This document shows positions 11,400-37,984 of a stretch of DNA of 64,000 nt, piece after piece (position 1 is the first letter of the stretch; every line of letters begins with the position of its first letter). Origin of the DNA: Elephas maximus indicus (lineage: Eukaryota > Chordata > Mammalia > Proboscidea > Elephantidae); assembly GCF_024166365.1 (NCBI RefSeq), contig NC_064846.1, forward strand, positions 26,619,866 to 26,683,865, read 5' to 3'. The translations under genes were made by a program, and so were the position numbers. The notes beneath the pieces are model-generated. The model saw nothing but the letters and a program-made list of their open reading frames with translations, made no database searches and was not told where the DNA came from.

Positions 11400-11405
11400 T
11401 TTATT
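11400..11405 (-). terminator. SASH3: Candidate SASH3 poly(A) signal AATAAA
   Basis: TTTATT on the + strand reads AATAAA on the - strand, 1.48 kb past the stop codon. No closer perfect AATAAA is seen on this strand. Confidence 0.5.
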
Positions 11406-11664
11406 GGTACTAACCTCTCTCCCTCCACCACCCACCTCATATTTACACTCAAGCCCTTTCCCAAAGCTAGCTTTTACTGAAGTCCCTGGTAATAGGTCAA
11501 GAAGTGTGTCCACTAAGCAGGCAGTCCTAGATGTAGCGGACACTGTTTGTCTGCAGGCTGGCTGGACACTGGGGAAGGGATACTTTGGGAACTCAGGGGA
11601 AAGACTTGGTATTGGGGTCAAGGGGGTCCCCACCAACAGATAATCTCCCTCCCCTTCTGGAGCT

Positions 11665-11822
11665 CAAAATCCGTTGCCGTCGAGTCGATTCTGGCTCATA
11701 GTGACCCTATAGGATAGAGTAGAACTGCCCCATAGGGTTTCCAAGGAGCAGCTGGTGGATTTGAACTGCCAACCTCTTGATTAGCAGCCGAGCTCTTAAC
11801 CACTGCTCCACCAGGGCTCCTT
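11665..11822 (-). mobile_element. AfroSINE in the SASH3 3'UTR
   Basis: Starts AAAATCCGTTGCCGTCGAGTCG and ends CCACTGCTCCACCAGGGCTCC. It lies in the same orientation as SASH3, so the SINE sense strand would be in the mRNA. Confidence 0.9.
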
Positions 11823-12246
11823 TCTGGAGCTCAGGGTACACCAAAACCTTTAGCAAAGTAAAATTGGGGTAGTGGGCTCTCCAATGTCAAGCTTAGTGCT
11901 TTCTTTGCTTGTTAAGGACCCACACAAGTGGCCAAGTCTAGGCCCAGATCTGCATCTGGTGCAAAGGGGCAGCTCTGTCCTTAGAAGACAGGTCTGAGCA
12001 TCTGCTATCAACCTGGGGGGAAGTCACACTTGAGGGGACCAGGAATGGAAGAGGAGGATAGGCACTGTCTGAGGTATAAGCATGGTTTCAAGCTGGGGGA
12101 GTTGCAGCATGGCCTCAGTTAGTGGGCAGGGGGGAGTATGGAATGGGTGAGCAGGAGGAGCCATTTCATTTGGGAGCCACAGGCTCCTCCAGCCCCTCAA
12201 TAAACCCCACTGGTGTCCTGGGCCACAGGTAACAGGAGAGCAGACA

Positions 12247-12252
12247 TTTAAT
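12247..12252 (-). terminator. SASH3: Alternative SASH3 poly(A) signal ATTAAA
   Basis: TTTAAT on the + strand reads ATTAAA on the - strand, 635 bases after the stop codon, just before CTGTTACCTG... sequence on that strand. Usage cannot be judged from sequence alone. Confidence 0.35.
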
Positions 12253-12881
12253 GTCACAAGCTGGCAAGGCCCTCAGAGACTCTCCATTCCAACTCATCAG
12301 TCCTAAGCCCAGAGGCACTCAGCTCAACTCACATAGTGATTTAGTGGTCAAACCTCTAAGAAAGTTAAGTAGGAGAGTGGTCACACATGGCTTTCTTCAA
12401 ACCTTATTTGGAGAAATCCGGATTTACCCATGATAAATTCAAGTCCTTCTCGATAGCCATCTTCCCCTGTGTTTTGAGACTGACCCAAAACACTGACTTG
12501 GCCCCCTTTTCAGGAGCAGTGCGACAGGAGTGAGGAGGGTTTGGACGCCTTGATGGTGAGGGACATGGGGGTAGTCCCTCGGCGCCCCACTTGATGTAGT
12601 CATGGCTGTGGCTGGGGAGTGGACGGTGCCAGGAGGGGCTTTGTTATCAGTAGCTGGTGAAGAGAGAGCTCCTGGCAGTGCAGTGTGCCCTCAGGTGGCC
12701 CCTCATCCACTCAACAGAGGCTGTAAGGCCTAGGCCGGGCCTCTGCAGCCCTAGCGCCCCTTGGGAAGCAGGGCTAGGCTTGGAGTCAATCCTCAGGGCC
12801 CAGGCCATCACAGGAGGCCAGGCCCATCCCCGTGGCCCTTGCAGCTCGGGCCCAGCCTTGGCCTGCGCTGCTGCCTCCACC

Positions 12882-28854
<15,973 letters not shown>

Positions 28855-29060
28855 GGTCCTGTGCCCTGGTGAGACTCCGTCCCTGCTCTCCTAGGTGTCA
28901 AGAAGCAGAGGCCTCTTGCTCAGCCTGGCCAGCACCGTCCAAGGGGTCCGGCATGGACCGAACCTCTGGCTGCCACTCTGACTGCTGCACTGGCAGCTTG
29001 GGGGTGCGGGCCATGGACACCCGGCGGCAGCGGCATACAGGAAGCCCTGCCACGTGACCT
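28855..29060 (-). promoter_or_regulatory. SASH3: Putative SASH3 5'UTR and proximal promoter
   Basis: The region upstream of the start codon is moderately GC-rich and has no TATA box that I trust. An ETS-type CAGGAAG (29038-29044) and an E-box palindrome CACGTG (29051-29056) lie about 190 bases from the ATG. ETS factors are common at lymphoid promoters. The transcription start itself cannot be fixed from sequence. Confidence 0.35.
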
Positions 29061-29338
29061 AGTCTTACAGCAATCGCAGCCCCTGCCGGCCCCTGGGGAG
29101 GAAGGAAGTCCCAGCTTCATTCTCCAGAGATTCTGATGCAGACAGCTCTTGGGTTGAACAATCAGAGAAAAGTCCCTACTCTGCCGCCTCACGTCAATCA
29201 CCACTAGTACTTCTGCTCTGACTCCCCGGAGGTGGCCAATGTACTAGATTTATATGACCTACTCAAGTCCTTGATCTCATTGACTAGAATCCAAAAACCA
29301 GAAGTTGGACCATCTTTCTGCCTGTTGCGTCAATGCCC

Positions 29339-30010
29339 CTGGTTACCTTGCAGCACTACCACGGCTATCACTACTACTACCATTACCTCTACAGTGATCA
29401 CCTGTACAGTCATTTCCCCTACAACCATCACCACCACTGCTACCTTCACTCCTACAGCCATCACCTTACAACCGTTACCTCTACAGCCATCATTACTGCA
29501 GTCATCCCCACTGCCATCAGCACACATACAGCCATCAGCACTAGAGCAATCACCCCTACAACCATGACCCCTGCTACCAGCACTCTTACAGCCATCACCC
29601 CTGCAGCTATTGTTACTACAGCCATCCCCACTGCCACTAGTACACCCGCAGCTATCAGCACTAGAATAATCACTTCTATAGTCAACACCTCTCAGCCATC
29701 GTCCCTACAGTCATAACCCCTATAACCATCAGGCTTACAGCCATTGCCCTTATGGAGACTCACTATAGTCAAGCACTCCCACTGCTACTCTCATCCTTAC
29801 AACCCTCACCCCTACAACCATCACTTCTTGGGCATCATCACCATAGCCACCATCACTACAGCCATAACCTCTCAGCCATCGCCCTACAGCCGTCATCACT
29901 GCAGTCGCCCCTGTTGCCATTAACACACCTACAGCCTGCATCACTAGAGCGATCACCCCTACCATCTACATCCCTCAGCCATCACACATACCTTTTCACC
30001 ATCACAGCCA
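29339..30010. repeat. Degenerate minisatellite, 15-bp unit (CCTACAGCCATCACC-like)
   Basis: About 45 units in a largely constant 15-base register, with a higher-order 120-bp repeat visible: TTACTGCAGTCATCCCC at 29493 and TTACTACAGCCATCCCC at 29613. Because 15 is a multiple of 3, long Thr/Ala/Ile-rich ORFs arise on both strands; these are artefacts, not genes. It ends about 480 bases upstream of the SASH3 start codon. Confidence 0.9.
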
Positions 30011-30389
30011 TCACCACAACAGATGAAAAGTATTTGCAGGCAACTCCACAACACCAGCAAATGTCCCATTCAACAGACATTCATTGTGTGCCTATGCAGT
30101 AAATTTAGATTGTTCACTTTGTGGATTATCTGTGGCAGATATTTTAATACCTTAAAGACTTATTCTTATTTAAAAAGTAATTCATATTCATTGTATACAA
30201 TTTAGCCAATACAGATTTTCAAAAAAAGAAGAAAAAAAATTCTCTTCTATATTGTTTTGGTGAATCACCTTCTCTGTTGCAAGTATCTCTCTCTACATAC
30301 TTTTTTTTTTCACAAAAATTACACTGCATAGAGAACAGAGCAATGGTTGGGGGTGGATGGGGAGAAGCAGGAGGGAGAAATCACAAAGG

Positions 30390-30535
30390 TGCACAAGGAA
30401 ATTTTTGGGAGTGATGGATACGTTCATTATCTTGATTGTGGTGATGGTTTCATGGGTGTTTATATAATCAAAACTTAAATTGTATACTTTAAACATGTGC
30501 AGTTTATTGTATGTCAATTATACTTCAAAAAAGCT
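30390..30535 (+). mobile_element. L1 tail fragment
   Basis: GTGATGGATACGTTCATTATC, TTGTGGTGATGGTTTCATGG and CAATTATACTTCAAAAAAGC. Confidence 0.75.
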
Positions 30536-30544
30536 GCTTTCTAC

Positions 30545-30947
30545 TATTGTCTGTCAGTTTGTGGCACTGTGGTGGCTTGCATGTTGCTATCATGCTGGAA
30601 GTTATGCCAGCAGTATTTCAAATACAAGCAGGGTCACCTGTGGTGGATAGGTTTCAGTGGAGCGTCCAGACTAAGACAGACTAGGAAGAAAGGCCTGGCA
30701 ATTACTTCAAAAAATTAGTCAGTGAAAACCCTACGGGCCACAACAGAATATTGCCTGATACAGTGCTGGAAGATGAGCCCCCTAGGTTGGAAAAAAAAAA
30801 AAGGCACTCAAAAATACACAGCAGCCTCAGCAATGGACTTGCGCATACCGGCAATCATGAAGACGATTTGGGACCAGGCAACACTTTCTGTTGTACATAA
30901 GGTCACCGTGAGTCTAATCTGACTTCATGGCAACTGACAACAACATC
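30545..30947 (+). mobile_element. SINE/RTE-tail element
   Basis: GGATAGGTTTCAGTGGAGCG and AGGAAGAAAGGCCTGGC with a final GGTCACCGTGAGTCTAATC and ACAACAACATC tail. The head differs from the common AfroSINE. Confidence 0.65.
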
Positions 30948-31089
30948 AAAGATGCTTTAAAATCAGACTGCACAAACTGTGTCGGTACCTGCTTTTCACG
31001 CTGAACACAGTATCATTAACATTTTCCCATGCTATGAAATAGTCTTCAACTACGTGACTTGTCATGACTGCTGGTCATCACACTGTGTG

Positions 31090-31303
31090 GGTTGTTGTTG
31101 TTAGTTTCCATCAAGTGGGTTCCGACTCATGGTGACCCCATGCGTGCAGAGTTGAGCTACACTCCACAGGGTTTTCAAGGCTGTGACCTTTTGGAAGTAG
31201 ATTGCCAGGCCTTATTTCTCAGGCACCTCTGGGTGGGTTTGAACCATCAACCTTTCGATTAGTGGTGCAGCGCTTACCCATTTGTGAAACCCAGGGATTC
31301 CTG
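31090..31303 (-). mobile_element. AfroSINE, long-body subtype, antisense
   Basis: GTTGTTGTTAGTTTCCATCAAG to AAACCCAGGGATTCC. Confidence 0.87.
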
Positions 31304-31779
31304 GCCCCCACTGATGAACTCAGGTTGGCTCGAATTTTTTTAACTATTCCCCGAACATCCTTAAGGACAAAATTCACGCGCACAACATTTCCCTTAGGAT
31401 AAATTTGCAGAAGGGGAGTTGCTAAGGTAAAAGGTATGCACCTTTTTAAGGCTTTTGCTTCTGTGGCACTCATGAAATCCTAGGCTGACAGTTCCCCTGT
31501 TCCCAAGATGTTCCTGTGACCTCCTCCCAGTCCCCTGTCCCATGCCTTCCCACCAACCTTCCCTGGGATGAGCTTGGGAAAGACAAGCCCTTCTCCCCCT
31601 AGCTGGAACCATACTTCCTTTGGCTCTACTCAGCCTACCGGATGGATTCAATGCAAGATTCTGCGCCCCCAAATCTTCCCCACTGGCCTGCACTTGCCTG
31701 TCAGCCAGTCCCTCCCAGCGTGTCCAGGGCTACATGCGGTGCCTTGTAATTGACTAAGGAGCCCTGGACAGAGTTTGTG

Positions 31780-32110
31780 GCCCATCAGGCCGTTGCGGCT
31801 TGCTGTGTACAGGGGCAGGCGGGCAGCCCGGTAGGGTCCCAGCTCGGGGGACGCGGCTGCAGAGGCTCGGGACACCCTGGGCTCGGGTGGCTGGACCCTT
31901 GCCCTCAGAACTTTCCAGGCCTGCACCGCGGCGCCGCGTCAGTCCCGACCGGGCGCGCAGGATGTGTACCGCTTCCTGTTTGCAGCGAGCAGAGCTCACA
32001 CACTAACCGCAGCCTTCAAAGCAGCGGGCAAACCGGGGCGCTGGGCGGGCCCGGCGGCCTCGCTGGGGCCTGGGAAAAAGCAGCGAGGGGAGGCGAAGGG
32101 ACCTTGGAGA
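31780..32110. promoter_or_regulatory. CpG-rich patch upstream of SASH3
   Basis: CpG dinucleotides are dense here (CGGCTGCAG, CACCGCGGCGCCGCGTC, GACCGGGCGCGCAGG, GGGCGGGCCCGGCGG) in a window that is otherwise CpG-poor. No exon can be assigned. It may be a small CpG island marking an alternative 5' exon, an enhancer or a dead promoter, about 3 kb upstream of the known start codon. Confidence 0.4.
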
Positions 32111-32464
32111 GAAGTAGAGGTGGGCAGCCTGCGCTGCCGGCCTCCAGGGCAGAAGAGAGAGAGCGTTTTCAGTCCCACCCCTTCTAGCTCCTTTTCAGAT
32201 CTGGCTCCTGTGGTCAGCAACTCCTGCACTGGGAATCTAGGGCTCCCCCATCCGGACTTGCCTTCTCCAGACTTTTCTCTCCCCGCAGGTTACCCTGGCC
32301 TGAGTCCATTAGGTCAAGCCCCAGCTGGCTAATGGGTCCTAAACACTTTTAATGGGTTTCCCCTTCAGGGCAACACATTTGCATTTTATAGATTGTGTTC
32401 CAGGTACACAGAGCTCTGGACTAAAGAAGCGAGTCAGGTCAGAAGTTCAGTGAACAAACAAATA

Positions 32465-32670
32465 AAAAACCAAACCCGTTGTGTCAAGTCGATTGGACTC
32501 AGGGCAACTGCATGTGTTACAGAATAGAAGTGCTCTGTAGGGTTTTCTTGGCTGTAATCTTATGGAAGCAGTGCCAGGCCTTTCTTCCGGGGTGCAGCTG
32601 GTGGGTTCAAACTGCCAACCTTTAGGTTAGCAGCCAGTTGCAAACCACTTGAGCCATCCAGGCTCCTCTC
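32465..32670 (-). mobile_element. AfroSINE, antisense
   Basis: ACCAAACCCGTTGTGTCAAG to ACTTGAGCCATCCAGGCTCC. Confidence 0.87.
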
Positions 32671-32917
32671 AATGAACAAGGATACCTTAAAATTGATAGT
32701 GGGCTAGCAGACAGGTCTTTGAAGCTTGCTCTGGGTACAGCCTTGTGCTAGGCACTTGGAGGAGATAACAAAATGAATAGTTGTCAAGGTCCTTTGCATC
32801 CGGGAGCTTACATCCTAGGTGGAGTGGCAAGCTTCTGTTTGCCCAGCACTCGTTCTTTGCCAAGCACTACATTAGGCACTTTGCAAGCGTTATTTAATCC
32901 TCATCGCACTGGGACAA

Positions 32918-32972
32918 CCCCATATGAGTTGGAACAGACTCCATGACAATGGGTTTGGTTTTTTTTGTTTGT
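32918..32972 (+). mobile_element. AfroSINE tail fragment
   Basis: CCATATGAGTTGGAACAGACTC with a GTTTGGTTTTTTTTG end; the head is lost. Confidence 0.7.
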
Positions 32973-33279
32973 TTGTTTACAACCCTATAAAGTAGATATC
33001 CTTAATCTAAGTTGGGATAAATATTGCAAAAATGTGCCCAGAAGTATAAACACAGGGCAGAAGAGCCTTGATTTAGCAGTAATATTGCAGGGTGTGTGTG
33101 TGGGGTGGGGTGGGGTGGCTGGGAGAGGTGTCTCTACTGATGATGAGATCAATCTGAACCCTCCGAGGATGGGCATGGGGCTGCCAAAGACACAAAGACT
33201 GTATTCACGTGCAGCAGCCCCCTGCTTCTACCCTCCACCCAACAATTCTGATTTGGTAGATGATCGTGGGTTGGATATT

Positions 33280-33535
33280 TAGTTGCCGTCGACTCAACTC
33301 TGACTCATCGTTACCCCACGTACAACAGAAAGAAAAGTCCTGTCCTGTGCCATCTTCACGAATGTTGGTATGCCTGAGTCCATTGTTGCGGCTACTGTGT
33401 ATTCTGAGTGCCTTCGAACCTAAGGGGTTCACCTTCCAGCACTGTATTGGACAATATTCTATTGTGACCCATAGAGTTTTCACTGGCTAATTTTGGGGAG
33501 TAGATTTCCAGACCTTTCTGCCTAGATCTAGACAT
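33280..33535 (-). mobile_element. RTE-tail SINE, antisense
   Basis: TAGTTGCCGTCGACTCAACTC, then CATTGTTGCGGCTACTGTG (reverse of the 'ACAGTGGCTGCAACAATG' motif seen at 55155) and CAGACCTTTCTGCC. Confidence 0.65.
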
Positions 33536-33659
33536 GCCTAGATCTAGACAGCATCCCACACTCTCCAGATGGATATTTTCCTGATTTGTAATAGTAAGAG
33601 TTTGGACAGTGGAGGATGTCTATGTATTTGGGTAAAGTGTCCCAAATATTTCTTATTCT

Positions 33660-33830
33660 CTCCCCTACACAGGCGGTGGGCTTTACAAACAACCCTGTAA
33701 GGGAGGAAACTAAGGCATAGAGGGGCTAAGCAAGTTGCCCAAGATCACACAGCTGGTAAGTGGTGGGAGCTGAGTTTTAAATGCAGGTCTAGTCTTGGTC
33801 CAGGGCCCATGCTATTAACCACTAAGCTAA
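33660..33830 (-). mobile_element. MIR/L2-like fragment
   Basis: CCCTGTAAGGGAGGAAACTAAGG, CCCAAGATCACACAGCTGG. Confidence 0.6.
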
Positions 33831-34143
33831 AGTACCCTGATGCAGGCTCCAAGTTCCTGAATGAGGTGAGAGAATTATGGTACCCTGTGCTCACAGCCCT
33901 CTCTTGGCACCCTATGCTGGTTCAGGTGCTATACCATAGGTGCCACCTTGAAGCAGGCCCAGAGGGGAGTGAGCAGGATGGGGAGGGTGTCTGGAAGTTG
34001 CATTATATGCCCAGCTGCTAGGGCTGATTAAGCGGGGGTCCAAAGGGAAGCCCATGTCCACTTGTGAAGTACTGTTGTTGGGTGCCATGGAGTTGATTTC
34101 GACTTATAGAACTGCCCCATAGGCTTTTCTAGGCTGTAATCTT

Positions 34144-34898
34144 TTTTTTTATAATAATTTTTATTGAGCTTTAAGTTAACGTTTACAAATCAAGTCAGTC
34201 TGTCACATATAAGCTTATATACACCTTACTCCTTACTCCCACTTACTCTTCCCCTAATGAGTCAGCCCTTCCAGTCTCTCCTTTCGTGACAATTTTGCCG
34301 GTTTCTAACCCTCTCTACCCTCCCATCTCCCCTCCAGAGAGGAGATGCCAACACAGTCTCAAGTGTCCACCTGATACAAGTAGCTCACTCTTCATCATCA
34401 TCTCTCTCCTCCCCATTGTCCAGTCCCTTCCATGTCTGATGAGTTGTCTTCGGGAATGGTTCCTGTCCTGGGCCAACAGAAGGTTTGGGGACCATGACTG
34501 CCGGGATTCCTCTAGTCTCAGTCGGACCATTAAGTCTGGTCTTTTTATGAGAATTTGGGGTCTGCTTATCCCATTGATCTCCTGCTCCCTCAGGGGTTCT
34601 CTGTTGTGCTTGCTGTCAGGGCAGTCACCGGTTGCGGCCGGGCACCATCTAGTTCTTCTAGTCTCAGGATGATGTAAGTCTATGGTTCATGTGGCCCTTT
34701 CTGTCTCTTGGGCTCATAGTTATCATGTGACCTTGGTGTTCTTCATTCTCCTTTGATCCAGGTGGGTTGAGACCAATTGATGCATCTTAGATGGCCGCTT
34801 GTTAGCATCTAGGACCCCAGATGCCACATTTCAAAGTGGGATGCAGAATGTTTTCATAATATAATTATTTTGCCAATTGACTTAGAAGTCCCCTTAAT
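34144..34898 (-). mobile_element. 5'-truncated LINE 3' end in the nest
   Basis: A T-run at 34142-34150 is the reversed poly(A) tail, preceded in the element's sense by AGCTCAATAAAAATTATTATA. Flanks CTAGGCTGTAATCTT at 34129-34143 and 34899-34913 are target duplications. It is the same LINE family as 22640-23447. Confidence 0.82.
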
Positions 34899-34917
34899 CT
34901 AGGCTGTAATCTTTATG

Positions 34918-35334
34918 TAACCTTTCAATCGCATTATATGCATGCGAAAGCTGGACAATGAATAAGGAAGACGGAAGAAGAAAGGACACCTTCTCACTGT
35001 GGTGCCGGCAAAGAATATTGAATATACCATGGACCGCCAAAAGAACCAACAAACTTGTCTTGGAAGAAGTATAAGCAGAAGGCCCCTTAGAAACACGGTT
35101 GGTAAGACTGTGTCTTACATACTTTGGACATGTCGTTAGGAGGGATCAGTCCCTGGAGAAGGGCATCATGCTTGGCAAAGTACAGGGTCAGTGGAAAAGA
35201 GGAAGACCCTCGATGAGATGGACTGACACAGTGGCTGCAACATTGGGCTCAAGCACCAGGCAGTGTTTTGTTCCGTCCTGTGGTACACAGGGTAGCTATG
35301 AGTCAGAACCGATTCGATGGTGCCTAACAACAAC
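34918..35334 (+). mobile_element. RTE-type LINE 3' end with ORF remnant
   Basis: Broken reading frames encode phrases of an RTE/BovB-like ORF C-terminus: WTAKRTNKLVLEE, LTYFGHVVRRDQSLEKGIML, GKVQGQWKRGRPSMRWTD. The 3' tail, GGGTAGCTATGAGTCAGAACC then CCTAACAACAACA, is the same tail carried by the AfroSINEs. Flanked by AATCTTTATG duplications. Confidence 0.85.
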
Positions 35335-35461
35335 AATCTTTATGGGAGCAGATTGCCAGGTCTTTCTCTTACAGAGCTGCTGGGTGGGCTCGAACCGCCA
35401 ACCATTCAGTTAGCAGCCAAGAGCTTAACTGTTGTATCACCAGGGCTCCTTCTTGGAGTAC

Positions 35462-35634
35462 TAAAACAAAACAAAACAAACTCATTGCAGTCGGTCGAGT
35501 CGATTACGACTCATAACAACCCTGTAGGACAGAGTAGAACTGCCCCATAGGGGTTCCAAGGAGCAGCTGGTGGATTCGAACTGCCGAACTTTTGGTTAGC
35601 AGCTGTAGCTCTTAACCACTGTACCACCAGGATA
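35462..35634 (-). mobile_element. AfroSINE, antisense
   Basis: AAACAAACTCATTGCAGTCGG to CCACTGTACCACCAGG. Confidence 0.92.
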
Positions 35635-35965
35635 CTAAACACCTGTAATATTGAGTCTGGAGGGTTGGGATGGGAAAGCAAGTTGGCTACAAACGACTGT
35701 CGTGTAATGGAGGGAGATCTGTTCTGTGTGGCTAGAAATGATGGGGAACAGATACATGGCAGGTTTGGGTTCATTCCAAGGAAGTAATTTTGGATATTTC
35801 GATGGTACTTGTTGCCCTGGTAAATAGTGATCTTCCTGTCTCTAGAAATATCCAAGAAGAGACCACGTAGCCCCTTGCCAATACCTGGGTATTTCCAAAG
35901 TGAGGCCCGCCTTGGTAGCCTGACCTATTAGCAAAGTTCATGGTGGTAATCTGAGGCAGAAAGGA
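35635..35965. other. Intergenic, nothing recognised
   Basis: Unique-looking sequence between two SINEs. Confidence 0.4.
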
Positions 35966-36175
35966 GCCCTGATGGCGCAATGGTTAAGCGCTTGGCTGCT
36001 AACTGAAAGGTTGGCGGTTCAAAGTCACCCAGCAGTTCTGTGGGAGAAAGACCTAGCAATCTGCTCCAGTAAAGATTAAAAAAACAGCCAAGAAAACCCT
36101 GTGGGGTAGTTCTACCCTGTTACATGGGGTCACTATGAGTCAGAACCAACTTGATGATATCTAATAACAACAATC
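35966..36175 (+). mobile_element. AfroSINE variant
   Basis: GAGCCCTGATGGCGCAATGG head and a GGGTCACTATGAGTCAGAACC tail ending TAATAACAACAA. Confidence 0.88.
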
Positions 36176-36771
36176 TGAGGCAGGGAGGCTGGAAGAAGAA
36201 GCTCGCAGGTGGGATAAGGAGGACAGAAGAGAGCGATGAGAAAAATGGCAGGAGGATCTTGACATCTCTTCTCCATGTATAAGTACGATACACACACACA
36301 GGGAACTTTCAGCTTTGGAAATGATATTTAATCGGAGTCACTGATAGCAGGGCCTGATGGGGGGAAGGACAATCATCTCTGAATCTCTAAACTTCTGAGA
36401 AGGTCTCAGTTTTGTTTTTTTTTTAAAAAAAAAAGACCAAAAAAACACCTACAGGCAGCTGTGGCAATTAACATCAGAAGAGGATAAAAACATGCTGATG
36501 ACTCACTGGAGCGCCTTGCTCTGGGAGACCAAAAGGAGCTGGGCTACTCAGCCTATGACTCTGTCCCAAGGTTACAAGGACAAAGACAAAGGTCGCTGGG
36601 CAGTGGACCCTTGATCCCAAGGGGTCAATTGTCTAGGACTGTAGGGAAGAGGGTGAGCAGGACACCTCCCAGAAATGAAGTCAGGTACCTGGATTCAAAT
36701 TGTTGCAAAATCACCTACTGGCTGCATGACCTTGGTTAGACAAGTGATGTCACCTGCAAGGAGCCCTAAAC

Positions 36772-36950
36772 CAAAAAAAAAAAACAAAAACCATTGAGTC
36801 GATTCTCATTCATAGCGACCGTATAGGACAGAGTAGGACTGCCACATAGGGTTTCCAAGGCTATAATCTTCATGGAAGCAGACTGCCACATCTTTCTCCC
36901 ATGGAGCGGCTGATGGGTTTGAACTGCCAACCTCTTCGTTAGCAGCCAAG
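36772..36950 (-). mobile_element. AfroSINE, antisense, A-rich edge
   Basis: ACCAAAAAAAAAAAACAAAAACC to GTTAGCAGCCAAG; the head end is missing. Confidence 0.88.
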
Positions 36951-37760
36951 ACAAAAACAGTAACCATGTGGGCTTTGCTTGTGGAAGTGGAGCCAGTCCC
37001 AATGACGTTTAGAGAGAGCACTCTCAGTTCAGTGCCCAGCTCATGGAAAGTACTTGGCACCACATCAGTACACTTCAGGATCCGCTGGGGCGTTTCTCGC
37101 ATTGACATAGCCAAGAAGCCCTTGGGGATGATTTGGGGCTGCCACCTTCTCCCCTCAGCAGCCTGTCGGCACCTGCTTCTACATCTCATCTGGGCCCATC
37201 TGACACTGTTACATGACCCTGTGGCCCATATCCCATGTGTTGAGGGCAGGGCCTGTCAGCCCAAGCTAGTCTATAACACAGAAGGTGTGACAAGCAACAG
37301 GGCCTAGAGCTACCCAGGACCCACTAGGGGAGAAACTAGCTTTTCCGCTTCACCCTGGGCCTCACCATGGACCACCGGGGCTTTCTCAACCACCCATCCT
37401 ACCCTACTTGAGCTGCTTACTCAGTTCCTGTTTCACAAAGAAACAAGGAAGTGAAGAGCCAGGCCGGCCTCAGGGCAGGAGCTGGCTGAGTTGGGGTGCC
37501 TCCCGCTCCCAGCTGTGATGAGCCATGGGGGGCAGGGACAGACAGGGAAGAAACAGTTGCTATTGCATCTTTCATATTTCTGTTATTTCTTTGGCAGCGA
37601 GTGTGCCCACCTACTGGTTTGAGGAAGTGTCCACTGAGTTGGTAAAATTCACTGCTGACGTGGTTTAGCGGGGTGAAGAGTAGCCAGCCCAGCCCCTTCC
37701 GAGGGCCTAACCAGTGAAGAGCTTGAGCCAGCTGGCTGGCAAATGAGAAGGGAATGACTT
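36951..37760. other. SINE-free intergenic block with ETS-type motifs
   Basis: About 800 bases without recognised transposons between densely repeated flanks. GGAAGTG occurs at 37447-37453 and again near 37625, and TTCCTGTTTC at 37425. No exon is seen. Its freedom from SINEs and its motifs would suit a regulatory element, but this is inference. Confidence 0.3.
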
Positions 37761-37984
37761 CGTTATCGTTTGTAAAATGAACTCTTCAGACTATTCACGT
37801 GTGTATATGTATGTATGTATGCATCATTTTGCCCATGCCCATTTCTATTCCAAAAAAGATTTAAAGTGTCAAGAAATGTGGTTAAGGACCATCATCATTA
37901 CAGTTGTCACTGCTGGGGGACCTCAAAAAGGTCCTCTTAGACCTCAGTTTGCTCATCAAAGGCAGTAAAGGAGTGACAAAATAA

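Larger units (their letters stand above)
11380..12881 (-). other. SASH3: SASH3 3'UTR
   Basis: The stretch follows the SASH3 stop codon (12882-12884) on the - strand and runs to the poly(A) signal at 11400-11405. It contains an antisense-transcribed AfroSINE at 11665-11822. If the nearer ATTAAA at 12247-12252 is used instead, the UTR is about 0.65 kb and lacks the SINE. Confidence 0.55.
34070..35450 (-). mobile_element. AfroSINE split by two successive LINE insertions
   Basis: Host SINE segments are 34070-34143, 34899-34917 and 35335-35450. An RTE fragment (34918-35334) sits between copies of AATCTTTATG. A second LINE (34144-34898) then landed within the left part and is flanked by copies of CTAGGCTGTAATCTT. 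The order of events can be read from the duplications. Confidence 0.88.

Noticed and set aside
29232-30102. Long Thr/Ala/Ile-rich ORFs on both strands, mucin-like at first sight
   Set aside because: They are products of the 15-base repeat, which keeps frame by length; several overlapping frames on both strands are open and none has start context, splice sites or a signal peptide.
34286-34672. 128-residue + strand ORF
   Set aside because: It lies wholly in an antisense LINE 3'UTR.
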